A DNA stretch of 64,000 nucleotides from Bremerella alba (GCF_013618625.1 NZ_JABRWO010000012.1:124001-188000), one strand, 5' to 3'; shown: positions 8,319 through 16,775, counted from the stretch's first letter. The notes: generated by a model not told the origin, from the sequence alone. Made by a program: numbers and translations.

Positions 8319-9692
8319 TCATTCGAGCCCCCATTGCTCGATCCGGCGATGCAGCCGAGCCCGAGAAATACCGAGCATATTAGCGGCCTGGGTCTTATTC
8401 CCCTTTGCTGCTTTGAGCGTTCGCTCCAAAATTCCTCGCTCATAAGCTTCTAATGCAGCATCCAGACTGATCGACTCGGTCTCCTTCGCTGCCAGCTTCT
8501 TGTGCGGTCCTCGCGAGACAGCCACCGGAAAGTCCGTAACATCCAGCGTAAATCCGGTCGCCGTTTGATGCGCACCGGTCAGCATTTCATTCAACTGATC
8601 GATATTGCCCGGCCATTCCTGTTGCTGCAAACGATCGATGGCCTCGGCCGAAATCGATTGCAGCTGTCGATCGGAAGGGATATTAAGCTCTTCGACTACT
8701 GCCTGGGCAATGTATGGAATATCTTCCGGCCGATCGCACAGCGGTGGAAGCTCAATCTCTAGGGTCGAGATCCGAAAGGCCAGATCTTCGCGAAACTGCC
8801 CGCGTCGAGCTAGTTCCAGCAAAGACTCTTCCGCCGTCGAGAGAATCCGCAGTTCGACCCCAATTAGATCCAGCAGGTGCAACAGTTCTGTCTGGGCCCC
8901 TAAATCCAACTTCTCGGCATTCAACAGCACCAGCGACGCATGGCCGCCGTCCTCGTCGTCTTCGCAGCGGTTGGCAAACGCGCGGATCGTAGTCTGCATG
9001 ATCTCAGCGTCCATCAATTCGCCCTCGATGGTAATCACGGGGCCAGCGTGACCTGGGCTCGAAGCATAGCATATCGTCCGGGCTACCTGCTCGCGTCCAG
9101 TCCCTTGCTCGCCAATGACCAGCACGGGGACGCGCGACTGTGAAGCCAAGTCGACCAGTCGCCGCACGCGGATCATGGCCGTGCTCACACCCACCAGGTG
9201 GCTCACCGAATAACGCCCGCGATATTCGTGGCGAAGCGATTGAAGCGTCGCATGAATCTCTTCCTGCGGCTGCAGCGGCCCCCAGTGCGGAAACTTATCA
9301 GGCGGGGCGAGCATCACCACCACATTGCGAACCAGCGCCATCGATGCGGTGTCCGGTGCATCGGTGATCGGGTAGAAGACACCCCGCCAACTGGTCTCGG
9401 TCGCATCCCCGCCGGAAGCCAACGTGATGTCTCGTGTGGCCACTTCCCCCAACCACACGTTGGAAGCAGGACAAAGGTCCGATACTTGTTGCATGGCCTT
9501 GGGAAGTTGCCCCAAACCGTGATATCGGGCCGTTTGCTCTAACAACTCGTCGCGCAAGATGCCGAGTGCTTTTTCGGCGGCCGTGTTCAAATAGCGAACC
9601 GTATTTCCTTCGCCAAACAAAACGACCGGCCACGCGGAAAGGTCGAACGCTTGAATCAGAAACGTCGTCGGTTTACGGGGAATCGAGGGCAC
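8319..9692 (-). CDS. Degenerate sigma-54 enhancer-binding-type regulator (PAS, AAA-like, Fis HTH)
   Basis: A 457-residue regulator in the layout of NtrC-type activators: a PAS-like domain (about 10-130), an AAA+ region (about 165-390) and a Fis-type helix-turn-helix at the C-terminus (about 410-457, with GNKTQAANMLGISRARLHRRI). The AAA+ part is abnormal. Walker A reads GEQGTGRE (194-201) with Arg for the catalytic Lys; Walker B reads SLVLLNAEKLD, where the usual Asp-Glu is Asn-Ala; and no GAFTGA loop that contacts sigma-54 is visible. The arginine-finger region GQFREDLAFRIS is kept. It therefore probably binds DNA without remodelling sigma-54 holoenzyme. The receiver-like gene follows it. Confidence 0.85.
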   Translation of the reverse strand: MPSIPRKPTTFLIQAFDLSAWPVVLFGEGNTVRYLNTAAEKALGILRDELLEQTARYHGLGQLPKAMQQVSDLCPASNVWLGEVATRDITLASGGDATETSWRGVFYPITDAPDTASMALVRNVVVMLAPPDKFPHWGPLQPQEEIHATLQSLRHEYRGRYSVSHLVGVSTAMIRVRRLVDLASQSRVPVLVIGEQGTGREQVARTICYASSPGHAGPVITIEGELMDAEIMQTTIRAFANRCEDDEDGGHASLVLLNAEKLDLGAQTELLHLLDLIGVELRILSTAEESLLELARRGQFREDLAFRISTLEIELPPLCDRPEDIPYIAQAVVEELNIPSDRQLQSISAEAIDRLQQQEWPGNIDQLNEMLTGAHQTATGFTLDVTDFPVAVSRGPHKKLAAKETESISLDAALEAYERGILERTLKAAKGNKTQAANMLGISRARLHRRIEQWGLE

Positions 9693-9817
9693 CAGTTACC
9701 GTCCACAGGGCTGCAGGCAGCGAGACAAACAAGATTTCTCCAAACTTCGTATTATAAACCAGCACAACAAGCGGCGTGGACTGGTTGTGAGAAAAGCCGT
9801 CAAGGCAAACAATAAAT

Positions 9818-9899
9818 AGTGTTCAGTGTGAAGTGTTCAGTTTTCGGTACAGACGTGTTACCCTTTCGTCTCTTACTGAAAACTGAAATCTGAACACCT
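9818..9899. repeat. Dispersed TTCAGTTTTCAG element, two facing arms
   Basis: The left arm (9818-9849) contains AGTGTTCAGTTTTCGGTA; the right arm (9874-9899) is the same element inverted (TACTGAAAACTGAAATC onward). The intervening 24 bases are unrelated. The element ends 26 bases before the M20 peptidase start, so it would be transcribed as a long hairpin in that leader. Related copies are at 14925-15042, 29067-29100, 48746-48780 and 52146-52176. Confidence 0.75.
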
Positions 9900-9925
9900 C
9901 AAACTAAATCTGAAAGATTTTCAAA

Positions 9926-11110
9926 ATGCCGATGGATGTGGTGCAGCTGACGCAGCGACTCGTTCAGGTTCCCAGCGTTAATCCGATGGGACACAAAGTC
10001 GATCAGCCAGAGATTCAGCTCGAGCACCGACTGGGCGACCTCTTAGAGACCATCTTCCAAGAGATCGGGGTCCAGTACGAACGCATCGAGGTTGCCCCGC
10101 AGCGCGACAACGTCATCGCCTGCCTGCCAGGGACTTCGGACAAAATTATTGTACTCGAAGCCCACCAAGACACCGTTCCCGTCGAAGGCATGACGGTCGA
10201 TCCGTTTGGTGGCAAGCTGGTCGATAACCGACTTTACGGTCGCGGTTCGTGCGACGTAAAGGGAGGCATGGCAATGTGCCTGGCCGTTCTTTCGCGGTTG
10301 AAGGAAAACCACGGCGACAACCTGCCAACCGTCTTGGTGGCCTGTACCGTCAACGAAGAGTGCGGTTTTACAGGTGCCCGACACTTGGCCAGCACTTGGA
10401 AGAATGGCAACTCGAAATTAATCTCGAAACTACCAGACGCCGTCCTTGTCGCCGAACCAACGCTCATGAACGTCGTGGTGTCGCACAAAGGAGTGGTTCG
10501 CTGGCGGTGTCATGCGTTCGGTCAAGCCGCTCACAGCAGCAAGCCTTCGGTGGGCGACAACGCCATCTACCGCATGGCCCACGTGCTGAACATCATTCAC
10601 GACTACGAACAAACGGTTCTCGCCCAAGCCACCGAGCAAGGTCCCCTCGGCCCGCCGACAATCAGCGTAGGCACGATAGAAGGGGGTGTTAGCGTCAACA
10701 CGGTGCCTGATTGCTGTACGATCGAGATTGATCGCCGCGTCCTACCAGGCGAGTCGCAAGAGGCAGTTCGCCAAGAGGTGATCGACTACATTGCTGCGAA
10801 AATCGACGACCCCGAGAAAGTAAAGCACGACCCACCTTACATGAGTTCGCCAGGCTTGCCACTGGCCGAATCGAATGAAGCATTGGCTAGCCATATTGCC
10901 CACGTGGCGAAAGACTTCGGCGTGACCAGCCAATCGCTGCAGGTCGCCTACGGAACCGACTCGCCGGCGTACTTCGCCATTGGCGTCCCCTCGGTCGTCT
11001 TCGGCCCCGGCTCCCTTGCCCAGGCCCACACCAAGGACGAATTCATCGAAATCGAGCAGTTGTATCAAGCCACCGATATCCTGGAAGCCGTCTGCCGAAG
11101 CTTCGCTTAG
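9926..11110 (+). CDS. M20 family metallopeptidase (ArgE/DapE type)
   Basis: A 394-residue cytoplasmic two-zinc amidohydrolase of the acetylornithine deacetylase / succinyl-diaminopimelate desuccinylase group. Zinc ligands and catalytic residues are readable: His80 and Asp82 in EAHQDTVP, Asp110 in GRGSCDVKGG, Glu144-Glu145 in NEECGFTGA, and the C-terminal His in AQAHTKDEF near residue 368. A dimerisation insert separates the two catalytic halves. The exact substrate (N-acetylornithine, N-succinyl-diaminopimelate or a dipeptide) is not decided by sequence, and no arg or dap gene is nearby. A dispersed repeat with facing arms occupies its leader. Confidence 0.88.
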   Translation: MPMDVVQLTQRLVQVPSVNPMGHKVDQPEIQLEHRLGDLLETIFQEIGVQYERIEVAPQRDNVIACLPGTSDKIIVLEAHQDTVPVEGMTVDPFGGKLVDNRLYGRGSCDVKGGMAMCLAVLSRLKENHGDNLPTVLVACTVNEECGFTGARHLASTWKNGNSKLISKLPDAVLVAEPTLMNVVVSHKGVVRWRCHAFGQAAHSSKPSVGDNAIYRMAHVLNIIHDYEQTVLAQATEQGPLGPPTISVGTIEGGVSVNTVPDCCTIEIDRRVLPGESQEAVRQEVIDYIAAKIDDPEKVKHDPPYMSSPGLPLAESNEALASHIAHVAKDFGVTSQSLQVAYGTDSPAYFAIGVPSVVFGPGSLAQAHTKDEFIEIEQLYQATDILEAVCRSFA

Positions 11111-11281
11111 TTGCCCCCGACAGGTGAATGGCAACCGCAACCGTAAAAGCCGGGCGCCAGGGCTGGCTAGTCCAGCCGTGCGAACCAAATACCCATGATC
11201 CATTGCGGAACACGGTTGCAGTGCTCCCGTTATCATCTCAACGAGCGTCAATACTGCTCGCACTAAATCCGGCCTGCATCG

Positions 11282-11340
11282 GGTAGAACGGCGCAATCTC
11301 GGTTCGTGGTGCGATGCGCTATCGCTGCTCGCACCCTACC
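11282..11340. repeat. REP-like palindromic element
   Basis: GGTGCGA (11308-11314) pairs with TCGCACC (11329-11335), with a GCG/CGC core inside, and an outer GGTAG (11282-11286) pairs with CTACC (11336-11340). This GGGTGCG.../...CGCACCC style is typical of repetitive extragenic palindromes found in many bacteria. No other copy was found in the window, so the repeat status rests on resemblance. Confidence 0.45.
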
Positions 11341-11467
11341 GGCACTGCACCGACGGGAACTCCAATCGTGTATGCGCTTGATGCGAGCGTTCTGCGAATT
11401 TACGGCATGTAAGATACCACGCTCAAGCCTTCTTGAGCGGGCAGTCAACACATACCCATGCGCGCAG

Positions 11468-11504
11468 AAAAAAGCGAGAACCTGTGCGGGCAGGCTCTCG
11501 CTTT
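11468..11504 (-). terminator. Intrinsic terminator of the small secreted protein gene
   Basis: An 11-bp stem (11474-11484 with 11491-11501) has one pair that is G-U only when read leftward, and the leftward transcript then runs into six U residues (A run at 11468-11473). It lies about 93 bases beyond the stop codon at 11597. On the rightward strand the same stem has a mismatch, so leftward use is favoured. Confidence 0.8.
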
Positions 11505-11596
11505 TCATCGTGATCACTCGTGCGAAGCGTTCAATCCAGGAGAGATGCAAGTCTCTGATCACTGAAAACGAAGCACTTCAAACTTCCCACGGACGC

Positions 11597-11920
11597 TTAA
11601 AACACATCCAGCAAGAATTGATGGCCAGAGTGGTACAGACGACCGTTGGGATACGGGTTCTGCCATTGTTCGTTGTAGACCGGGATTCGCATTTCGGTCG
11701 GATAGCGATAGTACAGGCTCTCGCGGCTGCGATAGTACTCAGCGCCCTGGAAGTTTTGGGGATAGTAGACGTAGGGATAGTGATAAAAACGTTCCCAGTC
11801 GTAACTGCCGTAGGTCCCGCCCCAAACGCGGCTGTAAGCTTGATCGCCAGCTTCAGCGCTGGAGAATGAAACCGACATCGAAGCGGCTATGATCAGACCA
11901 AACACGATGTGTCGAAACAT
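11597..11920 (-). CDS. Small secreted Tyr-rich planctomycete protein
   Basis: A 107-residue protein with a signal peptide (cleavage near AEA, about residue 24) and a mature part rich in Tyr, Arg and Pro: YGSYDWERFYHYPYVYYPQNF followed by YRYPTEMRIPVYNEQW and a LLDVF end. I recall similar short proteins in Pirellulaceae, often under the uninformative label calmodulin-binding protein, but there is no functional evidence. AGGGGGATC precedes the ATG. It has its own terminator and is probably a single-gene unit. Possible roles are cell-wall or matrix association; this is a guess based only on composition. Confidence 0.75.
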   Translation of the reverse strand: MFRHIVFGLIIAASMSVSFSSAEAGDQAYSRVWGGTYGSYDWERFYHYPYVYYPQNFQGAEYYRSRESLYYRYPTEMRIPVYNEQWQNPYPNGRLYHSGHQFLLDVF

Positions 11921-12119
11921 CGATGATCCCCCTAATACTCAGTAGTGGTTCACTGGAAGTCGCGACCAATCATCCACGCTTCCCACGGACACATGCCGCA
12001 CCTTAAGCATCGGCGCGTCAGGAAGCAGGAATTAAGTGAAAATCCCGCAGAACCGGTACGAGAGTCATATTGAGCCGAAATGCATTGCTACGACGGTCAG
12101 CTTGCTAGCGGACTCGCCT

Positions 12120-12791
12120 TCACAAAAATAGATTGGGAACACCGTACACCTGAACGTTTTTTGCCCAATGGAATGCGAAGCAGATTAGCCCAACCCAGTG
12201 CTTCCAATCGCGCAGTTGCTTCCATCTGAAATCCCACAGCACCGCGATCACCAAGAGCGTCACCGCCAGCACATCGACCGGCGGAGCCAGATCACTGCGA
12301 ACGAAACGGCCGGTCTCCCCATCGTCCCACATCGCCTGGGCGATTCGCCAGAAAGCGGCCAGTGCGAACACTGCCGCATGGGCGCCCAACGCAACCTTCC
12401 ATAGCCTGCCCCAATCACCCAACAGCATGCCGAACAGCAAAAGGAGTGCAGCACCTAGGTAAGAAAGCGTATAGACCAGTTCTTCATAGCGTGGCGCCCG
12501 TTTGAGTAAATCTGGCTCGACCAGCCAATGATCGACATACAGCCACAGGACCACCATTGCCAACCAATGCCCTGGGTGGGCATCCACCCATTCCGCATCG
12601 CGTGTCGCCTGGTAAATCGCCACCAGACCCGCCGTAATTGCGGCCGAGTCGATGACAATCGCCAGCAGCACTTCAGTACTAAAAGGAACGATCGTCCGAA
12701 AAACCAACAAACCCGCGACTGCCATCCACAGAAAGAGGTGGACAAGACTCAAGCGAGAGGTCCGACGATCATCTTTCAGGTCGATGTGCAT
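12120..12791 (-). CDS. Polytopic membrane protein of unknown function
   Basis: A 223-residue integral membrane protein with about six hydrophobic segments and no recognised domain. Aromatic loop motifs are visible (DHWLVEPDLLKRAPRYEELVYTL and a C-terminal FHWAKNVQVYGVP). ATG at 12791 is preferred: GAGAG lies upstream and it avoids overlap with ftsY; a TTG at 12833 would add 14 residues and overlap the ftsY stop. It follows ftsY on the same strand after 28 bases and is probably co-transcribed with it, although nothing suggests a shared function in protein targeting. Confidence 0.7.
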   Translation of the reverse strand: MHIDLKDDRRTSRLSLVHLFLWMAVAGLLVFRTIVPFSTEVLLAIVIDSAAITAGLVAIYQATRDAEWVDAHPGHWLAMVVLWLYVDHWLVEPDLLKRAPRYEELVYTLSYLGAALLLLFGMLLGDWGRLWKVALGAHAAVFALAAFWRIAQAMWDDGETGRFVRSDLAPPVDVLAVTLLVIAVLWDFRWKQLRDWKHWVGLICFAFHWAKNVQVYGVPNLFL

Positions 12792-12819
12792 CAGATGACT
12801 CTCGCACAGTCCAATCCAG

Positions 12820-13812
12820 TTAGGGCGCCGCAAACAAGGCGTTACAGAATGCTTCGGGATCGAACCGTGTCAGGTCTTCGGGCTTTTCGCCGACCCCGAT
12901 GAACTTCACCGGCAACTCGAACTCTTTGCGGATCGGCACGACAACACCACCTTTGGCAGTCCCGTCGAGCTTGGTCAGAACGATGCCAGTGCACTGAGCG
13001 GCGTCCGAGAAGCCTTTGGCCTGGCTGATACCATTTTGACCGGCGGTCGCATCCAGCACCAATAAGACCTCGTGCGGGGCCGCTTCGATTTTTTTGCCGA
13101 TGACGCGTCGCATTTTATCGAGTTGCGTCATTAGGTTCTTCTGCGTTTGTAGACGACCGGCCGTATCGATGATGACCACGTCCGCGTTTTGATTGATCCC
13201 TTCATCGACCGCACGAAACGCGACGCTGGCCGGGTCGCTGCCGGGCTCGCCACGCACGATCGTGGCCCCGAGCCGTTCGGCCCAAATCGACAGTTGTTCT
13301 GACGCCGCAGCCCGGAACGTATCCCCAGCACCTAATACTACGGAGTTACCTTGATCGATGAACCAGCGTGTTAACTTTGCAATCGAAGTGGTTTTACCAG
13401 CACCATTGACGCCAACCACCAAGATGACCGTCGGACCTTCAGCGGCCATTTTGATCGGCTCTTGGTCTTGCTGCATCAGCCCCGAGAGCTCGTCCTGGAT
13501 GTTCTTTAGGATGTCTTCGGTATGGACGACACGGCCGCGGAAGTCGCGTGCAATGCGATCCTTGATCTGGTTGGCCGGTCCGGCCCCCATGTCGGTACGA
13601 ATGAGGATAGCGAAGATATCGTCGAGCAACTCTTCGTCGACCAGGCTACCTTCCGCTTTAAAGAGGTCGCGGATGTCGGTGTTGAGCAGCCGCCGCGTCT
13701 TTTCGAGACCTTGCCCCAAGCGCCCAAAGAAACCTGCTTCCTTTTCCAGAGCGTCTTCCGGTGAGGTCGTTTCCGCGTCTTCTTTCTTTTTACCGAATCC
13801 GAACATGCCCAT
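12820..13812 (-). CDS. ftsY: Signal recognition particle receptor FtsY
   Basis: A 330-residue GTPase that docks ribosome-SRP complexes at the membrane for co-translational insertion. The short acidic/basic N-terminal A region (about 1-30) is much smaller than in Escherichia coli. The helical N domain follows, then the G domain with GVNGAGKT (134-141), DTFRAAASEQL, DTAGRLQ and TKLDGTAKGG motifs, all intact. The C-terminal membrane-contacting helix is present. AGAGGA lies about 12 bases before the ATG. A membrane protein gene follows and nusB lies 97 bases upstream. Confidence 0.96.
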   Translation of the reverse strand: MGMFGFGKKKEDAETTSPEDALEKEAGFFGRLGQGLEKTRRLLNTDIRDLFKAEGSLVDEELLDDIFAILIRTDMGAGPANQIKDRIARDFRGRVVHTEDILKNIQDELSGLMQQDQEPIKMAAEGPTVILVVGVNGAGKTTSIAKLTRWFIDQGNSVVLGAGDTFRAAASEQLSIWAERLGATIVRGEPGSDPASVAFRAVDEGINQNADVVIIDTAGRLQTQKNLMTQLDKMRRVIGKKIEAAPHEVLLVLDATAGQNGISQAKGFSDAAQCTGIVLTKLDGTAKGGVVVPIRKEFELPVKFIGVGEKPEDLTRFDPEAFCNALFAAP

Positions 13813-13909
13813 CGCTACGAATCAATCCTCTTCCCCTGGGTGGGGTGATAGTGCCCAATGTTCCACCGCCAATGTAGCGGAATCGCCGCCGATTGTCTGC
13901 CTCCACTGG

Positions 13910-14335
13910 CTAGGCAGGATCGATCCCTTCGGCCTGGATACTTTTCAGAATTCGGTCGAGCAGCCCGTTGACGAACTGCGGACTGTGCTTGCCGCCGAAG
14001 CGTTTGGCCAGTTCGACTGCTTCGTTAATGGCGACGCGGGCCGGCGTATCGGAGTAGATGATCTCGAATGCACCCAGCCGCAATAAGTTACGATCGGTGG
14101 CGGCCATCCGGCGGAGGCTCCAATTATCGGCGAAGCGTTCCAACTGCATGTCGATCTTCCCACGATGCTCGCGGGTACCGATCAGCAGATAACGACCAAA
14201 TACAATCAGGTTTTCGTCGTTCTTCAAACGCGCACGCAGGAACTCGTCGGCCAGACGCGGGTCTGCATCGGGGTTGAGATCCTCTTGATAAAGGATTTGA
14301 AGAACTACTTCTCGCGCTCGACTACGTCTTGCCAT
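13910..14335 (-). CDS. nusB: Transcription antitermination factor NusB
   Basis: A 141-residue all-helical RNA-binding protein of normal family length. It begins RRSRAREVVLQILYQ, the usual NusB opening with the Arg-rich RNA-contacting helix, and ends with AINEAVELAKRFGGKHSPQFVNGLLDRI, the conserved C-terminal signature. It works with NusE (S10) on boxA RNA to prevent early termination of rRNA transcripts. It lies downstream of ribH on the same strand, an order (ribH-nusB) seen in very many bacteria; the gap here is 102 bases. Confidence 0.95.
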   Translation of the reverse strand: MARRSRAREVVLQILYQEDLNPDADPRLADEFLRARLKNDENLIVFGRYLLIGTREHRGKIDMQLERFADNWSLRRMAATDRNLLRLGAFEIIYSDTPARVAINEAVELAKRFGGKHSPQFVNGLLDRILKSIQAEGIDPA

Positions 14336-14437
14336 GGGAACCTAAAGAATGCCTCGTCTCGAATACTTCTTGCCGGGACAGGGTGTCCGTGGGAATTTCA
14401 CCGGCCAGATTTGTGAATTATAGCGAGCGTGACCAGT

Positions 14438-14920
14438 TCATGGTTTCGACTGAGGCAGATTTCGCAGAAGTCCCATCATTTCCAGGGCTGCTTCTGCCGC
14501 TTCGACACCCTTATTGCCAACAGCTCCCCCAGATCGGCTGATCGCTTGTTCGACTGTATTACAGGTCAGCAGGCCAAACGAAACGGGAATTTCACATTCC
14601 AAGGCCAAGTTGCCCAGCGTTTGGCTGACCTGGGTGTTGATGTGCACGTCGTGCGTCGTTTCCCCTCGGATGACACACCCTAAGCAGATAATGGCCGTGT
14701 ACTTTCCACTGCGAGCCATCACCGCGGCAGCCAAGGGTATTTCCCAGGCACCAGGGACTTTGGCCACGTCGATGTCAGCCTCGCTGATCCCACGGCTCTC
14801 CAACGTTTGCAGCGAACCGGTCAGTAATTTGTCGGTGATCGAGGTGTTATAGGTCGAAACGACAATCGCTACGCGATCGTTGGTCGGAAGATAATCGGTT
14901 CCGGAGAAGATGTTTGGCAT
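14438..14920 (-). CDS. ribH: 6,7-dimethyl-8-ribityllumazine synthase
   Basis: A 160-residue enzyme that makes 6,7-dimethyl-8-ribityllumazine from the dihydroxybutanone phosphate and ribitylaminopyrimidine intermediates in riboflavin synthesis. Conserved blocks are visible: VVSTYNTSIT near the N-terminus, VPGAWEIPLAA, IICLGCVIRGETTHDVHI (with the catalytic His) and SFGLLTCNTVEQA. Family members assemble into pentamers or 60-subunit shells. Other rib genes are not in the window. The leader contains one arm of a dispersed repeat ending only five bases before the ATG, so no ordinary ribosome-binding site is present. Confidence 0.96.
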   Translation of the reverse strand: MPNIFSGTDYLPTNDRVAIVVSTYNTSITDKLLTGSLQTLESRGISEADIDVAKVPGAWEIPLAAAVMARSGKYTAIICLGCVIRGETTHDVHINTQVSQTLGNLALECEIPVSFGLLTCNTVEQAISRSGGAVGNKGVEAAEAALEMMGLLRNLPQSKP

Positions 14921-14924
14921 CGGT

Positions 14925-15042
14925 AGTTTTCAGTTTCAGTGTTCAGTTTTCAGCAAAAGAGAGAACTTGTGACATCCCTCAACCAGTGAAGCTTTTGAAG
15001 CGCGAAGAGCAGCAATGCTCTCCCCCACTGAAAACTGAAAAC
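14925..15042. repeat. Dispersed TTCAGTTTTCAG element abutting ribH
   Basis: The arm next to ribH (14925-14953) reads AGTTTTCAGTTTCAGTG then TTCAGTTTTCAG; the facing arm (15026-15042) reads CACTGAAAACTGAAAAC. The arms are complementary over about 16 bases, with 72 bases between. The proximal arm starts five bases from the ribH start codon and takes the place of its ribosome-binding site region. Confidence 0.75.
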
Positions 15043-15115
15043 CCTTTTTCCAACTTCCTCTCGCGCCACTGCGAAAAGGAAGTCATCATTTTAATAGAGG
15101 TATGCAGCAAGCGTG

Positions 15116-16741
15116 TTACTGCACATTCATACTCATTAGAAATTCAGCGTTGGTCTTGTTCTTGCTCATGTGACCGAGCAGGAACTCCATCGCGTCAGGC
15201 GGGTTCATTTCGTTGACGACCCGGCGGAGGATGCAGACTCGACGGTATTCTTCGGGATCCATCAGCATCTCTTCGCGGCGTGTCCCGCTGGCGTTGATGT
15301 CGATGGCGGGCCAGATGCGACGATCGACCATGCGGCGATCGAGCACAATTTCCTGGTTACCAGTCCCTTTAAATTCCTCGAAGATCACGTCGTCCATCCG
15401 GCTGCCGGTGTCGACCAACGCCGTCGCAATGATCGTTAGCGAACCTCCCTCTTCGACCTTTCGGGCCGAACCGAGGAAACGCTTGGGACGTTGCAGTGCG
15501 TTGGCATCCAAACCACCGGAAAGCAGCTTACCCGAAGGAGGGCATTCGCTGTTCCAGGCCCGTGCCAGACGTGTAATCGAGTCGAGGAAGATGACCACGT
15601 CGGTGCCGAATTCGACCATCCGCTTGGCCTTCTCGATGACCATTTCGGCCACTTGAACGTGGCGCGACGGTGGTTCGTCGAAGGTCGAACTAATCACTTC
15701 GCAGTTGGGCGCTTTGACCTGCCGTTCCATATCGGTGACTTCTTCCGGCCGCTCGTCGATCAGCAGCATGATGCAGTAGGCATCCGGATAGTTCGCCAAC
15801 ACGGACTTGGCCATGTTTTGCATCATGATCGTCTTGCCGGCCCGGGGTGGGCTGACAATCAGACCGCGTTGACCGAAACCGATCGGCACAATCAAGTCGA
15901 TGATACGGCCGCTGACTTCGTCCGGGGTCGTTTCCATACGGATTCGATCGTCCGGGTGCAGCGGTGTCAGGTCGTCGAAATAGACCTTCTGAGACGCGAC
16001 ATTGGGGTCCTGATAGTTGACCGCTTCGACACGCAAGAGCGCGAAGTAGCGTTCATTTTCCTTCGGTGGACGGATCTGCCCGGTGACGATGTTGCCGGTC
16101 TTCAAGCCAAATCGGCGGATCTGGCTGGGGGAGACGTAGATATCGTCGGGGCACGACAGATAGTGATAATCGGGGCTACGTAGAAATCCGAAGCCATCGG
16201 GTAGGATTTCCAGCGTTCCCTCGCCGTACATCAAGCCGGACATCTTCACGCGTTCTTTAAGGATGCGGAAGATCAGGTCTTGGCGGCGCGCACCGGCTAC
16301 GTCTTCGAGGTTCTCCTTGCGGGCCTCTTCAATCAATTCCTGCATCGACATCTTCTGCAGTTCGGCGATATGCACTTCGTTGTGCTTGAGCTGCTCGAAC
16401 TGTTCGTCGTCGTCGTCATCCCCTGGATCGCCACGGTGCTTTTTACGAGCAATTTGCTCGGCCAGGGACATCGGCTCAGGACCATCGTCGTAATTGTTGT
16501 TGCGTCGATTCGAGCCGCGAGACGAGCGGTGCCCGTCCGACGAGCGGTTCGAAGATGAATCGGAAGGTTGGGGCGAATTGGGCATGGAATGATTGGCTTG
16601 ATCCGAAGTAGCTTCATTGGTTTCCGGCATAATTCCGGCACCAAATGCGTTCGCGTCCTTCGAAACCTGGGACGTTACATTGCTATTCGAATTCGAATTG
16701 TTGTTCGTATTGCGGTTTGTTGTTGTGTTTCTGTGTGCCAT
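15116..16741 (-). CDS. rho: Transcription termination factor Rho
   Basis: A 541-residue hexameric RNA helicase that ends transcription of untranslated RNA. After a long disordered N-terminus (1-120: Asn/Ser/Thr-rich, then an acidic run of Asp) come the Rho N domain (about 128-165), the cold-shock-like RNA-binding domain ([14 protein letters not shown], about 172-230) and the ATPase core with the P-loop SPPRAGKT near 297-304, [12 protein letters not shown], and [12 protein letters not shown]. It is about 120 residues longer than the Escherichia coli protein; Asn-rich N-terminal extensions of Rho occur in other phyla and can promote phase separation. coaE and polA precede it. Confidence 0.97.
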   Translation of the reverse strand: MAHRNTTTNRNTNNNSNSNSNVTSQVSKDANAFGAGIMPETNEATSDQANHSMPNSPQPSDSSSNRSSDGHRSSRGSNRRNNNYDDGPEPMSLAEQIARKKHRGDPGDDDDDEQFEQLKHNEVHIAELQKMSMQELIEEARKENLEDVAGARRQDLIFRILKERVKMSGLMYGEGTLEILPDGFGFLRSPDYHYLSCPDDIYVSPSQIRRFGLKTGNIVTGQIRPPKENERYFALLRVEAVNYQDPNVASQKVYFDDLTPLHPDDRIRMETTPDEVSGRIIDLIVPIGFGQRGLIVSPPRAGKTIMMQNMAKSVLANYPDAYCIMLLIDERPEEVTDMERQVKAPNCEVISSTFDEPPSRHVQVAEMVIEKAKRMVEFGTDVVIFLDSITRLARAWNSECPPSGKLLSGGLDANALQRPKRFLGSARKVEEGGSLTIIATALVDTGSRMDDVIFEEFKGTGNQEIVLDRRMVDRRIWPAIDINASGTRREEMLMDPEEYRRVCILRRVVNEMNPPDAMEFLLGHMSKNKTNAEFLMSMNVQ

Positions 16742-16775
16742 AGGAGAATGTTCTCCAAGAGGAGTTTCCTGGTCA
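16742..16775 (-). promoter_or_regulatory. Hairpin covering the rho ribosome-binding site
   Basis: Read in the direction of rho, the sequence GGAGAACATTCTCC ends one base before the ATG. Its 5' arm is the only plausible ribosome-binding site and its 3' arm is complementary to it (stem GGAGA/TCTCC, four-base loop). Just upstream CTCC-TCTT-GGAG offers an alternative partner for the same GGAG. Either fold would hide the site, suggesting translational control of rho. Confidence 0.45.

Larger units (their letters stand above)
11111..11596. other. Intergenic region with palindromic elements
   Basis: No credible gene was found in these 486 bases between convergent genes. It holds a REP-like palindrome (11282-11340), a short hairpin GCTCAAG/CTTGAGC (11421-11438) with no T tract, and a terminator at 11468-11504. 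The motif TGCTCGCAC occurs twice (near 11253 and 11327), which suggests decayed repeat copies. Confidence 0.5.

Noticed and set aside
10742-11296. A 184-codon leftward open frame over the end of the M20 gene
   Set aside because: It overlaps conserved M20 metal-ligand sequence and reads as Arg/Leu/Gly filler without a family signature.
14921-15115. An FMN riboswitch in front of ribH
   Set aside because: The leader holds facing repeat arms but none of the conserved FMN-aptamer helices could be found.
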